This document shows, piece after piece, positions 1-7,802 of a DNA stretch of 19,866 nucleotides. The notes below the pieces were generated by a model. It saw nothing but the letters and a program-made list of their open reading frames with translations. It ran no database searches and was not told the DNA's origin. Source of the DNA: Vitreoscilla sp. (GTDB lineage: Bacteria; Pseudomonadota; Gammaproteobacteria; Burkholderiales; Burkholderiaceae); NCBI GenBank assembly GCA_014378125.1, contig JACMOG010000658.1:1-19866 (forward strand), in the 5' to 3' direction. Both the position numbers and the translations under genes were made by a program. Position 1 is the first letter of the stretch, and every line of letters begins with the position of its first letter.

Positions 1-359
1 AGCCCTTGAACGTCAGCACGGTCATCTGCGTACGCGGCTCGAGCTGATAGTGTCGACCAGAGACGCCCGTCGCCTCGCTGGTCTTGGCCCGGTCGTCCCG
101 CTCGATGTGGATCTCGTCCGAGTAGTCGGTTCCGGCAGAAATGTGGAATTCCTTGCCGAGATACCAACCCGAGACATCGTGCATCGAGGTGCCGCCGCCG
201 GTCTGGACTTCAGGGCCGCCGTCGCCTGCCACGATCCTGACGTCGGCGCGATCCGTCTTCCACTTGCCGGTTTTCTTCACGAATCGCTGCGTGTCCGCCC
301 AGGGGGGATGAACGTGTCGCCCATGACGGATCGAACAGGTCGCTCTTCGTGGTGGCCAT
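1..359 (-). CDS. Partial CDS of unknown function, apparently frameshifted, continuing past the left edge
   Basis: I do not recognise this protein. Reading the minus strand from 301 to 1 gives about 100 codons without a stop and with host-like codon use (WADTQRFVKKTGKWK... ending HYQLEPRTQMTVLTFKG at the edge). That frame has no good start. The best initiation site is ATG at 359 (MATTKSDLFDPS), with GGAG about 7 bases upstream, but it is in another frame that stops at 210-212. A third frame between (MGDTFIPP, ATG at 324) runs into the long frame at a six-C tract (302-307). One extra base near 325 and one extra C in that tract would join all three into one smooth protein, MATTKSDLFDPS-MGDTFIPP-WADTQRF. 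So this is either a damaged gene or a consensus error. A GTG at 280 could start a shorter product. No signal peptide or membrane segment is seen. It lies 89 bp downstream of the RlmN-like gene on the same strand. Confidence 0.5.
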
Positions 360-448
360 GATGCTGCTCCATGTGGCGTTGACAATACCCGGCGGGGTAA
401 TTCATGAAAGGCGGTCCGACCATCCCCACGTCGATGGCGCGAAGCACC

Positions 449-1519
449 TCACCGGGCGCCCCGCCCGAGTCCGCGCTCGCCGCGCCCGGGCATCCGCACC
501 ACCGCGCCCCCGTCGGCCGCCCGTGCCCGCAACTGCCCGCAGCCCCCCTCCACATCCTGCCCCGCCGACTGGCGCAGCTTGGTCAACACCCCGCGCGACT
601 GCAAGGTGCGGGCGATCGCCGCGGCCTTCTCGGCGGATGGGCGCGTGAAGCCCAGGCCTTCGTTGGTGTTGTACGGGATCATGTTCATCAGCGCGTACTT
701 GCCCTTGAGCAGCCGCACGATGCCATCGATCTCGTCGTCGCCGTCGTTGATGCCGTCCAGCAGCGTCCACTGGTACTGGATGGGGTAGCCGGTGGCACGC
801 GCGTAGCGCTCGCCGGCCTCCACCAGTTCGTCGGGCGACATGCGAGGCGCGCGCGGCAGCAGCTCGCGGCGCAGCGCGTCCTTGGTGGTGTGCAGGGACA
901 GCGCCAGCGCAGGTTTGACCGGTCCGGCCGGCAGGCGCTCGAACACGCGCGGATCGCCCACGGTGGAGAAGACGAGGTTCTTGTGGCCGATGCCGCCGGC
1001 GGTGCCCAGGAGGTCGATGGCCTCCATCACGTTGTCGAGGTTGTGCGCGGGCTCGCCCATGCCCATGAACACCACCTTCTTGACGAAGCGCTTGGTGCGG
1101 GCCAGCGCCACCTGGGCCACGATCTCGGCGCTGCCCACCTGGCGCAGCAGGCCGTCGCGGCCCGTCATGCAGAACAGGCAGCCTACCGCGCAGCCCACCT
1201 GGGTGGATACGCACAGGCCGTCGCGCGGCAGCAGCACGCTCTCCACGGTCTGGCCGTCGTTGAGGCCCACCAGCAGGCGGGCCGAGCCGTCCTCTGCCGG
1301 GTGCTCGGACTGCAGCGTGGCCAGGCCGGCCAGCTCGGCCACGAGCGCGGGCAGCGCGGTGCGCAGCGCCAGCGGCAAAAAATCCTCGATGCGGCGCTTG
1401 CCGGCGTCCTGCGGCTGGGCGTTGACCCATTGGCGCAGCACGCGCGCCTCGTGCTCGGGCGAGGCGCCGAGCGACCGGAGGCGGTGACGAAGATCGAGGA
1501 TGCGAAATGGCGCCCCCAC
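449..1519 (-). CDS. RlmN-like radical SAM RNA methyltransferase
   Basis: This belongs to the RlmN/Cfr family, [4Fe-4S] radical SAM enzymes that methylate C2 of an adenine (A2503 of 23S rRNA, and some tRNAs). The 356-residue product has the cluster motif CAVGCLFC (C110, C114, C117), the SAM-contact motif MGMGEP, and SLHT and NMIPYN segments typical of the family. The two further cysteines used in the methyl-transfer mechanism are in place: C103, seven residues before the cluster, and C327 in GQDVEGGCGQL. The motif CVSTQVGCAVGC differs from classical RlmN and resembles a second paralogue seen in Burkholderiales, so the substrate may not be A2503 (inference). I place the start at GTG 1519, preceded closely by GGGAGGA, because no in-frame ATG lies between the upstream gene's stop and the conserved RLRSLGA region. 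The N-terminal region is short compared with E. coli RlmN. Confidence 0.85.
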   Translation of the reverse strand: MGAPFRILDLRHRLRSLGASPEHEARVLRQWVNAQPQDAGKRRIEDFLPLALRTALPALVAELAGLATLQSEHPAEDGSARLLVGLNDGQTVESVLLPRDGLCVSTQVGCAVGCLFCMTGRDGLLRQVGSAEIVAQVALARTKRFVKKVVFMGMGEPAHNLDNVMEAIDLLGTAGGIGHKNLVFSTVGDPRVFERLPAGPVKPALALSLHTTKDALRRELLPRAPRMSPDELVEAGERYARATGYPIQYQWTLLDGINDGDDEIDGIVRLLKGKYALMNMIPYNTNEGLGFTRPSAEKAAAIARTLQSRGVLTKLRQSAGQDVEGGCGQLRARAADGGAVVRMPGRGERGLGRGAR

Positions 1520-1530
1520 GCTCCTCCCGT

Positions 1531-1550
1531 CGCTGCCCCCCGAGGGGGAG
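1531..1550. repeat. GC-rich near-palindrome, copy 1
   Basis: CGCTGCCCCCCGAGGGGGAG lies in the gap between the CsgG-like stop and the RlmN-like start. It matches 16 of 19 positions of the sequence at 2648-2666, and both contain CC(C/T)CC(C/G)GAGGGGGA. Its close position upstream of the proposed GTG start could place a small hairpin in the leader of the RlmN-like message. Confidence 0.35.
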
Positions 1551-1602
1551 CTCGGTTCGGCTCGGGTGCGACCCTCGCTTCCCGAGAGCTTGGCTGATCC
1601 GA

Positions 1603-2565
1603 TCAATGTGAGGGCCCGACCAGCGTCTTCTGGACCCAGCCCGAGAAGTTGGACGAGTCCACCTGCACGAAACCGTTCTTCTGGTCGCCGCTGGCGATGA
1701 GCTCGTCGCTCTTGGTGAGCGTGGCCACCACCTTGCTGTCCCTGGACGGCCCGGCGTACACCTTCACGTTGTTGATGCGCGCCATCAGCACCTCGCCGGC
1801 CTTCTGCGGGGCGCCGGCGCGGGTGGAGTTGCCGGCGTTGACGTCGCCCGACTCGCTGTGCGTCTTGATGAGCGACGGGTTGTCGCGGATCGTGCGCACG
1901 ATGTTGTTCCAGTTGTCGAGCAGGCTGGCCGCGATCACCTTGCCTTCGGGCGTGTTGGTGTAGCCGTTGGCCGCGCCGAACGCGGCGCCGGTCCAGCCCC
2001 AGCCGCCGACGTCGAAGTCGGTCTTGGTGGCCTTGCCCTCGGCCGAGGCCACCTGGATGCTGGAGCGCACGTCGGCGATCACCAGGCTGGTGGACGCCTC
2101 CTTGAACTTGAGGCCCCCCGTGACGCCGCCCAGACCGAAGTGGCTCAGCGCGCCGCCGATCAGCGCGCCGCCCATGCCGCCGGTGTTGTTGGCGGCGATC
2201 TGCACGGCGGGCGTCATCACGAAATCGGCGGCCTGCATCTGGCCCTTGCCGACGTTGGACTCGCCGCGCAGCTCGCCGCCCTCGGCCAGCGAACGCTCCT
2301 GCTGGATGTTCTGCATGGCCACGCCGCGCTCGACGACGTCGAAGCAGCCGGAGTCCTGCACCATCATGCGCAGCAACTGCTCGGGCGAGCCGAGCTGGTA
2401 CGACGAGAGGTAGCTCCAGCCGCCGTGCGGCTCGGCCACGGCCATCACGCCCAGCTTGTGCTCGCACTTCTCGATGTTGGGCGTGGCGGCGGCGGCGCCG
2501 CCGGCCAGCAGCGCGAGGGACGACGCGGCGATCAGGGTCGCGGGCGTCTTGGCGATTCTTGTCAT
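1603..2565 (-). CDS. Secreted CsgG-family protein with C-terminal SH3 domain
   Basis: A 320-residue exported protein. Residues 1-27 are a signal peptide with an AAA cleavage region; there is no lipobox cysteine directly after it, unlike true CsgG. Residues of about 30-240 look like the CsgG/curli-assembly fold: an early GVMAVAEP strand, then the LLRMMVQDSGCFDVVERG segment that typifies this family, and later a glycine-rich stretch (NTGGMGGALIGGALS). Residues 257-320 (GEVLMARINNVKVYAGPS to GWVQKTLV) form a bacterial SH3 domain, often a cell-wall ligand-binding module. No curli subunit or other csg gene is nearby, so amyloid secretion is not supported; a periplasmic or outer-membrane scaffold is more likely. 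ATG 2565 is chosen because GGAGGAG lies about 8 bases upstream and the signal peptide follows directly. It is divergent from the hybrid kinase and 83 bp upstream of the RlmN-like start. Confidence 0.8.
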   Translation of the reverse strand: MTRIAKTPATLIAASSLALLAGGAAAATPNIEKCEHKLGVMAVAEPHGGWSYLSSYQLGSPEQLLRMMVQDSGCFDVVERGVAMQNIQQERSLAEGGELRGESNVGKGQMQAADFVMTPAVQIAANNTGGMGGALIGGALSHFGLGGVTGGLKFKEASTSLVIADVRSSIQVASAEGKATKTDFDVGGWGWTGAAFGAANGYTNTPEGKVIAASLLDNWNNIVRTIRDNPSLIKTHSESGDVNAGNSTRAGAPQKAGEVLMARINNVKVYAGPSRDSKVVATLTKSDELIASGDQKNGFVQVDSSNFSGWVQKTLVGPSH

Positions 2566-2647
2566 GGGAACACTCCTCCGGTGGGCGACCCCGCGGGCGG
2601 GGAGGCAGGAAACCTGGCGAAATTGTGCCATCCGGTGTTCGCGCTGG

Positions 2648-2666
2648 CGCTCCCTCCGGAGGGGGA
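2648..2666. repeat. GC-rich near-palindrome, copy 2
   Basis: CGCTCCCTCCGGAGGGGGA contains the perfect palindrome CCCTCCGGAGGG. It sits in the divergent region between the CsgG-like gene and the hybrid kinase (2566-2825), where I see no convincing sigma-70 promoter. It is the second copy of the element at 1531-1550. Confidence 0.35.
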
Positions 2667-2825
2667 CATCCCGGATGTCGACGACGCCTGCTGCTCGACA
2701 GTGGAAGCCCCTGCCCTGGGGATTTCCCGATCCGGCCGGCATATTCGGGCCGCGCTCAGCAGTGCGACGCCGGCATCCAGTACCCTTGCAGCTTCCCAGC
2801 GCCTCATCTCGACCATCCGCCCTCC

Positions 2826-5606
2826 ATGCGCGCCAGATTCACCGACCCCGACACACTGCAGCGCTGGGCGATCGCCGCGGCGCTGGCGCTGCTCGCGCTG
2901 TCGGTGCAATGGTCGGTGCGGCCCTGGGTGGGCACCAAGATCCCGTTCCTGTTCTTCCTGCCGGCCATCGTGGCCACGGCCGCGCGTTGCGGGCGCCGAG
3001 CCGGCCTGTTCGTCACGGCCGTGGGCTTCGTCAGCGCGTTGGCGTGGCTCGCACCGCCGACCCAGTGGTGGGTGACGGGCACCACCGATGAGCTTTCGCT
3101 GCTGATCCACGCCATCCTGGGCGTGCTGCTGTCGTCCCTCGGCGCGCGCCTGCGCGTGACGAGCGACCGCGCGTCCGCGGCCGAGCAGCGGCTGGTGCTG
3201 GCGGGCGAAGACACCGGCATCGGCATCTTCGACCTCGACCTGGTCACGCGCCAGGTGTACCTGTCGCCCGCGCTGGCGCTGCTGTGCCGGGTGGACACCG
3301 CCCACGGCGCCGTCTCGCTGGACGACGTGCTGGCCACGATGCCGGCAGACGCGGCGGTCGAGGCCCGCGCCGTGGTGGCGCGCAAGCTGCGCGAACGCGC
3401 CACCGGCTACGAGCGCGAGGTGCGCCTGAACCTGCCCGACGGCCGCGAGCGCTGGCTGATGCTGCGCGTGCACATCGTCTGGTCGGGCGAGCGCGCCACG
3501 CGCATGCGCGGCGCCTGCATCGACATCACCGAGCGCCGCGCCGTCGACGACCTGCTGGGCCGCACGCAGGCCGAGCTGGGCCAGCAGGTGGCCGACCTGC
3601 ACCGGCTGCACGAACTCAGCAGCCGGCTGCTGGACACGCGCACGCTCACAGAGCAGCTGCAGATGATCGTGGTGGCGCTGGCCGACTTCCACAGCGCCCG
3701 GCGCGGGGTGCTCACGCTGTTCGACACGAGCACGGGCACCCTGGGCATCGAGGCCAGCACCGGGTTCACGCCCGACGCCATCGCCCGCCTGATGCAGACC
3801 AGCGGCATCGACGGCGCCTGCGCCATCGCCTGCGCGCGGCGCGAACGCACGGTGATCGCCGACATCCAGTCGGCCGACGTCGATCCGGGCCTGCGCGCGC
3901 TCGCCGGCGAGGAAGGCTTCCGCGCGGTGCACGCCACGCCGCTGATCGGGCTCGATGGCGAGGTCATCGGCGCGCTGTCGATCCACCTCGACCTGCCGCA
4001 CGTGCCCACCGGACGCGAATCCACGTTGGCCGACATCTGCGCGCGCAAGGCCGCCAACTTCATCGATCGCGCCCGCCCCCAGGCCGCGTTCCACGAGTCG
4101 CAGGATCGCTTCCAGGCGGTGCTCGACGCGTCGGCCGTGCCCTTCGTGGTGCTGTCGCCCGTGCGCGAGGACACCAGCGGCCACATCGTCGACTTCGAGT
4201 GGAGCTACGTCAACGACGCCGCCGCCAAGGCGCTGCGCCGCCCCGCCGGCGCGTTCGCGGGTCGGCGCGTGCAGGACGTGCTGCCGGCCCGCTGGTCCAC
4301 CAGCGCGTCGTTCCTGCAATACGCCTCGGTGGTGGAGAACGAGGAGACGCGCGAATTCGAGACCGCCGTCCACTACGAAGGCATCGAGCAGTGGTTCCGC
4401 TGCGTGGCCTCGCCGATGCGCGGCAGCGTGGCGCTGTGGTTCACCGACATCACCCATCGCAAGAACGACGAGCGCCTGCTGAAGGAGGCCGACCGCCGCA
4501 AGGACGAGTCCCTGGCCACGCTGGCGCACGAGCTGCGCAACCCGCTCGCGCCCATTCGACAGGCCAGCGCCGTGTCGCGCCTGCCGCAGGCCACCGAGGC
4601 CCAGAAGCGCTGGAGCCACGAGGTGATCGAGCGCCAGGTGCGCCACATGGCACTGCTGCTGGACGACCTGCTCGACGTCTCGCGCATCACCCGCGGCCGC
4701 CTCGCCCTGCGGCGCGGCGCCAACGTGCTGGGCGACATGATCGACGCCGCGGTGGAGACGGCCCGCCCGCTGGTCGACTCGCGCCGCCACCAGCTCGACG
4801 TCGTGCTGCCGCAGGCGCGCATCCTGATGCAGGCCGACCCGTTGCGCGTGTCGCAGGTGGTGGCCAACCTGCTCACCAATGCCGCCAAGTACACCGATCC
4901 GCAGGGCCATATCCGGCTGGTGGCCGCGCTCGACGGCGACGACGTGCTCATCGAGGTGAGCGACAACGGCATCGGCATCGCGCCCGAGTCGCTGCCGGCC
5001 GTCTTCGACATGTTCACGCAGCTGCGCGGCACCGACGAGCGCGCCAGCGGCCTGGGCATCGGCCTGGCGCTCACCAAGGGCCTGGTGGAGCTGCACGGCG
5101 GCAGCATCGGCGTGCGCAGCGAGGGCGCCGGACGCGGCAGCGTGTTCACCGTTCGCCTGCCGCGCGGCGAGGCGCCCGAGCCCGCGCCGGCGCCCGACGA
5201 CGGCGTCGAGCCGCGCGCAGCGCCGGCGCGCCGCATCCTGGTGGCCGACGACAACCGCGACGCCGCCGAGAGCCTGGCCGCCCTGCTGCAGCTCGAGGGC
5301 CACGAGGTGACGCTGGCCTACGATGGCGCCGACGCACTGGCCGCCTACGAACGCGTGCGGCCACAGATCTGCCTGCTGGACATCGGCATGCCTTTCCACA
5401 CGGGCAACGAGGTAGCCGCCCGCATCCGCTCGGGCGAGGACGGCAGCCTGCCCACGCTGGTGGCCATCACCGGCTGGGGCCAGGACGCCGACCGCAGCCA
5501 GGCGCTGGCCGCCGGCTTCGACCACCATATGACCAAGCCCATCGACCCGGCGCAGCTGCTGCGGCTCATCGGCGAGGCGCGCACGAGCGAGATGGCGCGC
5601 GCCTGA
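2826..5606 (+). CDS. Membrane hybrid histidine kinase (DUF4118-PAS-GAF-PAS-HisKA-HATPase-REC)
   Basis: A 926-residue sensor kinase with a fused receiver. Residues of about 14-115 form a KdpD-like DUF4118 membrane region of about four short helices with little periplasmic exposure. A PAS domain follows (about 120-238, ending DITERR), then a GAF domain (about 258-385) and a second PAS (about 428-542, ending DITHRK). The kinase core has the H-box LATLAHELRNPL with phospho-acceptor H568, N-box N685 (LLTNAAKYT), DNGIGI at 713 and GLGIGL. The receiver (about 802-920) has acidic pocket D808/D809, phospho-acceptor D852 (LLDIGMP) and K904 (TKP). All catalytic residues are present. No separate regulator or DNA-binding partner is adjacent, so the output is unknown. 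ATG 2826 opens the first plausible N-terminus before the membrane helices; no clear Shine-Dalgarno precedes it, so the start is less certain than the rest. Confidence 0.9.
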   Translation: MRARFTDPDTLQRWAIAAALALLALSVQWSVRPWVGTKIPFLFFLPAIVATAARCGRRAGLFVTAVGFVSALAWLAPPTQWWVTGTTDELSLLIHAILGVLLSSLGARLRVTSDRASAAEQRLVLAGEDTGIGIFDLDLVTRQVYLSPALALLCRVDTAHGAVSLDDVLATMPADAAVEARAVVARKLRERATGYEREVRLNLPDGRERWLMLRVHIVWSGERATRMRGACIDITERRAVDDLLGRTQAELGQQVADLHRLHELSSRLLDTRTLTEQLQMIVVALADFHSARRGVLTLFDTSTGTLGIEASTGFTPDAIARLMQTSGIDGACAIACARRERTVIADIQSADVDPGLRALAGEEGFRAVHATPLIGLDGEVIGALSIHLDLPHVPTGRESTLADICARKAANFIDRARPQAAFHESQDRFQAVLDASAVPFVVLSPVREDTSGHIVDFEWSYVNDAAAKALRRPAGAFAGRRVQDVLPARWSTSASFLQYASVVENEETREFETAVHYEGIEQWFRCVASPMRGSVALWFTDITHRKNDERLLKEADRRKDESLATLAHELRNPLAPIRQASAVSRLPQATEAQKRWSHEVIERQVRHMALLLDDLLDVSRITRGRLALRRGANVLGDMIDAAVETARPLVDSRRHQLDVVLPQARILMQADPLRVSQVVANLLTNAAKYTDPQGHIRLVAALDGDDVLIEVSDNGIGIAPESLPAVFDMFTQLRGTDERASGLGIGLALTKGLVELHGGSIGVRSEGAGRGSVFTVRLPRGEAPEPAPAPDDGVEPRAAPARRILVADDNRDAAESLAALLQLEGHEVTLAYDGADALAAYERVRPQICLLDIGMPFHTGNEVAARIRSGEDGSLPTLVAITGWGQDADRSQALAAGFDHHMTKPIDPAQLLRLIGEARTSEMARA

Positions 5607-5637
5607 GGCTGGCATCGCTTTACATCGGCGGCGCCAC

Positions 5638-5653
5638 GTGTCCGTCCGGACAC
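5638..5653 (+). terminator. Short hairpin after the hybrid kinase gene
   Basis: GTGTCC and GGACAC pair around a four-base loop (GTCC), 32 bases after the kinase stop. No T-tract follows, so it is at best a weak or Rho-assisted end. Confidence 0.25.
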
Positions 5654-5690
5654 CGAACGACTAAATCCACGACAAGTCCCTTGAGTCCAA

Positions 5691-5718
5691 TGGCCGCACG
5701 CAAGCTTTGTTGCGGCCA
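5691..5718 (+). promoter_or_regulatory. Leader hairpin upstream of the dioxygenase-family gene
   Basis: TGGCCGCA (5691-5698) and TGCGGCCA (5711-5718) are perfect 8-base inverted arms, with CAA/TTG able to extend the stem inside. The hairpin ends 7 bases before the AAGGA ribosome-binding site (5726-5730) of the downstream gene. It could be a terminator for the upstream kinase, an mRNA-stability hairpin or a protein-binding dyad. There is no T-tract. Confidence 0.35.
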
Positions 5719-5736
5719 GCATCTCAAGGACACGCC

Positions 5737-6510
5737 ATGGACGATCACGACAAGGGCCTCGCCCACGACCTCGACACCCTCGGACGCCGACGCGTGCTGC
5801 TGGGCGCCGCCGGGCTCGCGGCCACCACGCTGCTGACGGCCTGGGGCTGCGGTGGCGGCGCCAGCGATTCTCGCGTCAGCGCCGAGGAAACCCAGGGGCC
5901 GTGTCCATCCGACGGCTCCAACACGATCAACGGCACGGTGTCCAACGCGCTCGCCCTCACCGGCATCGTGCGCAGCGACATCCGCACCAGCTTCGGGTCG
6001 ATGTCGGGCACCGCGGCCGGCGTGCCGGTCACGCTGAAGCTGGCGGTGGTCAACGCCAACGCGAGCTGCGCCGATCTGGCGGGCTACGCCGTCTACGTGT
6101 GGCATTGCGACCGCGACGGCGAATATTCGCTGTACGGCGCCACCAGCCAGAACTACCTGCGCGGCGTGCAGGAGACCGATGCCGACGGCGTGGCCACGTT
6201 CACCACCATCTTTCCGGCCTGCTACTCGGGCCGCATGCCGCACATCCACATCGAGGTGTACCGCAGCACCACCACCGCCACGTCGTACACCAACAAGCTG
6301 AAGTCGACACAGCTTGCGCTCCCCACCGACGTGTGCACCACCGTGTACGCCACCGCCACCGGCTACAGCGCCAGCGTGACCAACTTCGCGCAGATCAGCT
6401 TCGCCACCGACAACGTGTTCTCCGACGGCACGTCCACCGAGATGGCCACCGTCACCGGCAACGTGACGGACGGCTACACGGTGTCGCTGCAGGTGGGGAT
6501 CTCCGCGTGA
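5737..6510 (+). CDS. Tat-exported intradiol ring-cleavage dioxygenase-family protein
   Basis: A 257-residue member of the intradiol dioxygenase superfamily. These non-haem Fe(III) enzymes open catechols between the two hydroxyls, but exported members often have unknown substrates. The iron-binding pattern is intact: a Tyr in EYSLY (Y130, or Y133), Y163 in PACYSG, and H169 and H171 in PHIHIEVY. VWHCDRDGEYS matches the VWH segment of classical enzymes. The N-terminus carries a twin-arginine signal (GRRRVLLGAAG, R17-R19) and hydrophobic stretch, then AWGC with C38, which could be an imperfect lipobox; the product is probably periplasmic or membrane-anchored. ATG 5737 has AAGGA at 6-7 bases. The sensor kinase starts 22 bp downstream, so the two are probably co-transcribed. 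There is no N-terminal dimerisation domain like that of cytoplasmic catechol 1,2-dioxygenases. Confidence 0.85.
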   Translation: MDDHDKGLAHDLDTLGRRRVLLGAAGLAATTLLTAWGCGGGASDSRVSAEETQGPCPSDGSNTINGTVSNALALTGIVRSDIRTSFGSMSGTAAGVPVTLKLAVVNANASCADLAGYAVYVWHCDRDGEYSLYGATSQNYLRGVQETDADGVATFTTIFPACYSGRMPHIHIEVYRSTTTATSYTNKLKSTQLALPTDVCTTVYATATGYSASVTNFAQISFATDNVFSDGTSTEMATVTGNVTDGYTVSLQVGISA

Positions 6511-6532
6511 GCGACTGCCGCAGAATGGGCGG

Positions 6533-7795
6533 ATGGCACGCTGGATTTCTTTTGTGAACGTGCGCATGAAGGCGCTGCTGTGGGACACGCTGTTCAAGCG
6601 GCTGTTCGCGCTGATGTGGCTGGCGCTGGTCATCAGCCACGCGGTGGCGTTCCTGGTCGTCACGCGCAACTTCCCCGGCGGCGCGGGCGGCCGGTTGCCC
6701 ACGTTTCCGTCGTTGCCGCCCGTCTCGTTCGGGCAGCACGATCGCGGCCCGGGTCCAGGCACCGACCAGGGGCCCGGGCCCGGCGGCCCAGGCGGCCCGA
6801 GCGGGGCTGGCCACATGCACGGCCCGGGCGGCCCGCAGCCCGGCGGCATGGGAGGTCCGCCCCCCGGCGAGCCGCCCATGCCGATGCAGGCCCTGCCCGC
6901 GCCGCGTCCGCAGCAGGGCGCGGGCCTGTCGACGTCGATGGCCTTGCTGGACTACGGCATCCGCCTGCTGATCAACGGCTCGGCCGCATGGCTGGGCGCG
7001 CGCTGGCTGTCCGCGCCGATGCGCCGGCTGCAGGCGGCGTCGCGCACGCTGGGGCGGTCGCTGGCGCGCAACGAGTCGCCGCAGCCCGTCGAGGAGCGCG
7101 CCGGCACGGTGGAGGTGCGCGAGACGGCGCACGTCTTCAACGAGATGGCGCGCCAGCTCAGCGAGCAGGCGAACTCGCGCGGGCTGCTGGTGGCGGCGAT
7201 CTCGCACGACCTCCGCACGCCGCTCACGCGCATCCGCATGCGGCTCGAGGCCAGCGAGGGCGACCCGCTCACCGCGCGCTCGATCGCCGACATCCACGAG
7301 ATGGACGACCTCATCGAATCGGCGCTGGAAGTGTTTCGCGGCAGCGGGCTGCACGAGGAGCCCAGCGAGGTGACCGACGTGCACGCGCTGGTGCAGGCCA
7401 TCGCCGACGACCTGGCCGACCTCGGCCAGCCCGTGAGCGTCAGCGGCGAGACCGCGCCGGCCCGCGTGCAGGCGGTGGCGCTGCGCCGCGTGGTGGCCAA
7501 CCTCGTCAACAACGCGTTGCGCTACGGCAAGCGCGCGCAGGTGTCGGTGCAGCCGCGCGACGACGCGGTCGTCATCGTGATCGAGGACGAAGGCCCCGGC
7601 ATTCCCGAGGCGCAGCTGGAGGCGGTGATGAAGCCGTTCTACCGGCTCGACACCTCGCGCAACCGCCTCACCGGCGGTAGCGGACTGGGCCTGTACATTG
7701 CGCGCGACCTGGTCGCACGCCAGGGCGGCGAGCTTGCGCTGGCCAATCGGCCAGAGGGCGGGTTGCGTGCGACGATCACGTTGAAGATAGCCTGA
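6533..7795 (+). CDS. EnvZ-like membrane sensor histidine kinase with Gly/Pro-rich periplasmic loop
   Basis: A 420-residue two-component sensor. TM1 spans about 21-43 and TM2 about 138-160, flanking a periplasmic loop of about 90 residues. Residues 72-117 of that loop are almost entirely Gly and Pro, with scattered Met and His (H94-M95-H96, M106, M116, M118). A HAMP region (about 161-215) precedes the H-box AISHDLRTPLTRIRMRLE with phospho-acceptor H225. N-box NLVNNALRYG, DEGPGI and GSGLGLYIA complete an intact ATPase. Organisation and H-box resemble EnvZ. M12 is an alternative start; neither has a strong ribosome-binding site. The dioxygenase-family gene ends 22 bp upstream. The likely partner is the OmpR-type regulator facing it at 7886-8599. 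Signal unknown. Confidence 0.88.
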   Translation: MARWISFVNVRMKALLWDTLFKRLFALMWLALVISHAVAFLVVTRNFPGGAGGRLPTFPSLPPVSFGQHDRGPGPGTDQGPGPGGPGGPSGAGHMHGPGGPQPGGMGGPPPGEPPMPMQALPAPRPQQGAGLSTSMALLDYGIRLLINGSAAWLGARWLSAPMRRLQAASRTLGRSLARNESPQPVEERAGTVEVRETAHVFNEMARQLSEQANSRGLLVAAISHDLRTPLTRIRMRLEASEGDPLTARSIADIHEMDDLIESALEVFRGSGLHEEPSEVTDVHALVQAIADDLADLGQPVSVSGETAPARVQAVALRRVVANLVNNALRYGKRAQVSVQPRDDAVVIVIEDEGPGIPEAQLEAVMKPFYRLDTSRNRLTGGSGLGLYIARDLVARQGGELALANRPEGGLRATITLKIA

Positions 7796-7802
7796 CAGTT
7801 CC

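Noticed and set aside
379..384. TTGACA resembling a -35 box on the plus strand
   Set aside because: No suitable -10 at 16-18 bases and no plus-strand gene follows; both neighbouring genes are on the minus strand.
2566..2825. Possible N-terminal extension of the hybrid kinase or CsgG-like protein into the divergent gap
   Set aside because: The frames stay open but encode Pro/Arg/Gly-rich sequence unlike signal or membrane segments. The CsgG-like start has a strong ribosome-binding site at 2565, and the kinase membrane domain starts soon after 2826.
2562..5615. Open frame of more than 1000 codons antisense to the hybrid kinase
   Set aside because: It mirrors the GC-rich third positions of the real gene. 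Its product is low-complexity Arg/Ala/Gly/Val/His with no domain, whereas the plus strand encodes an intact kinase.
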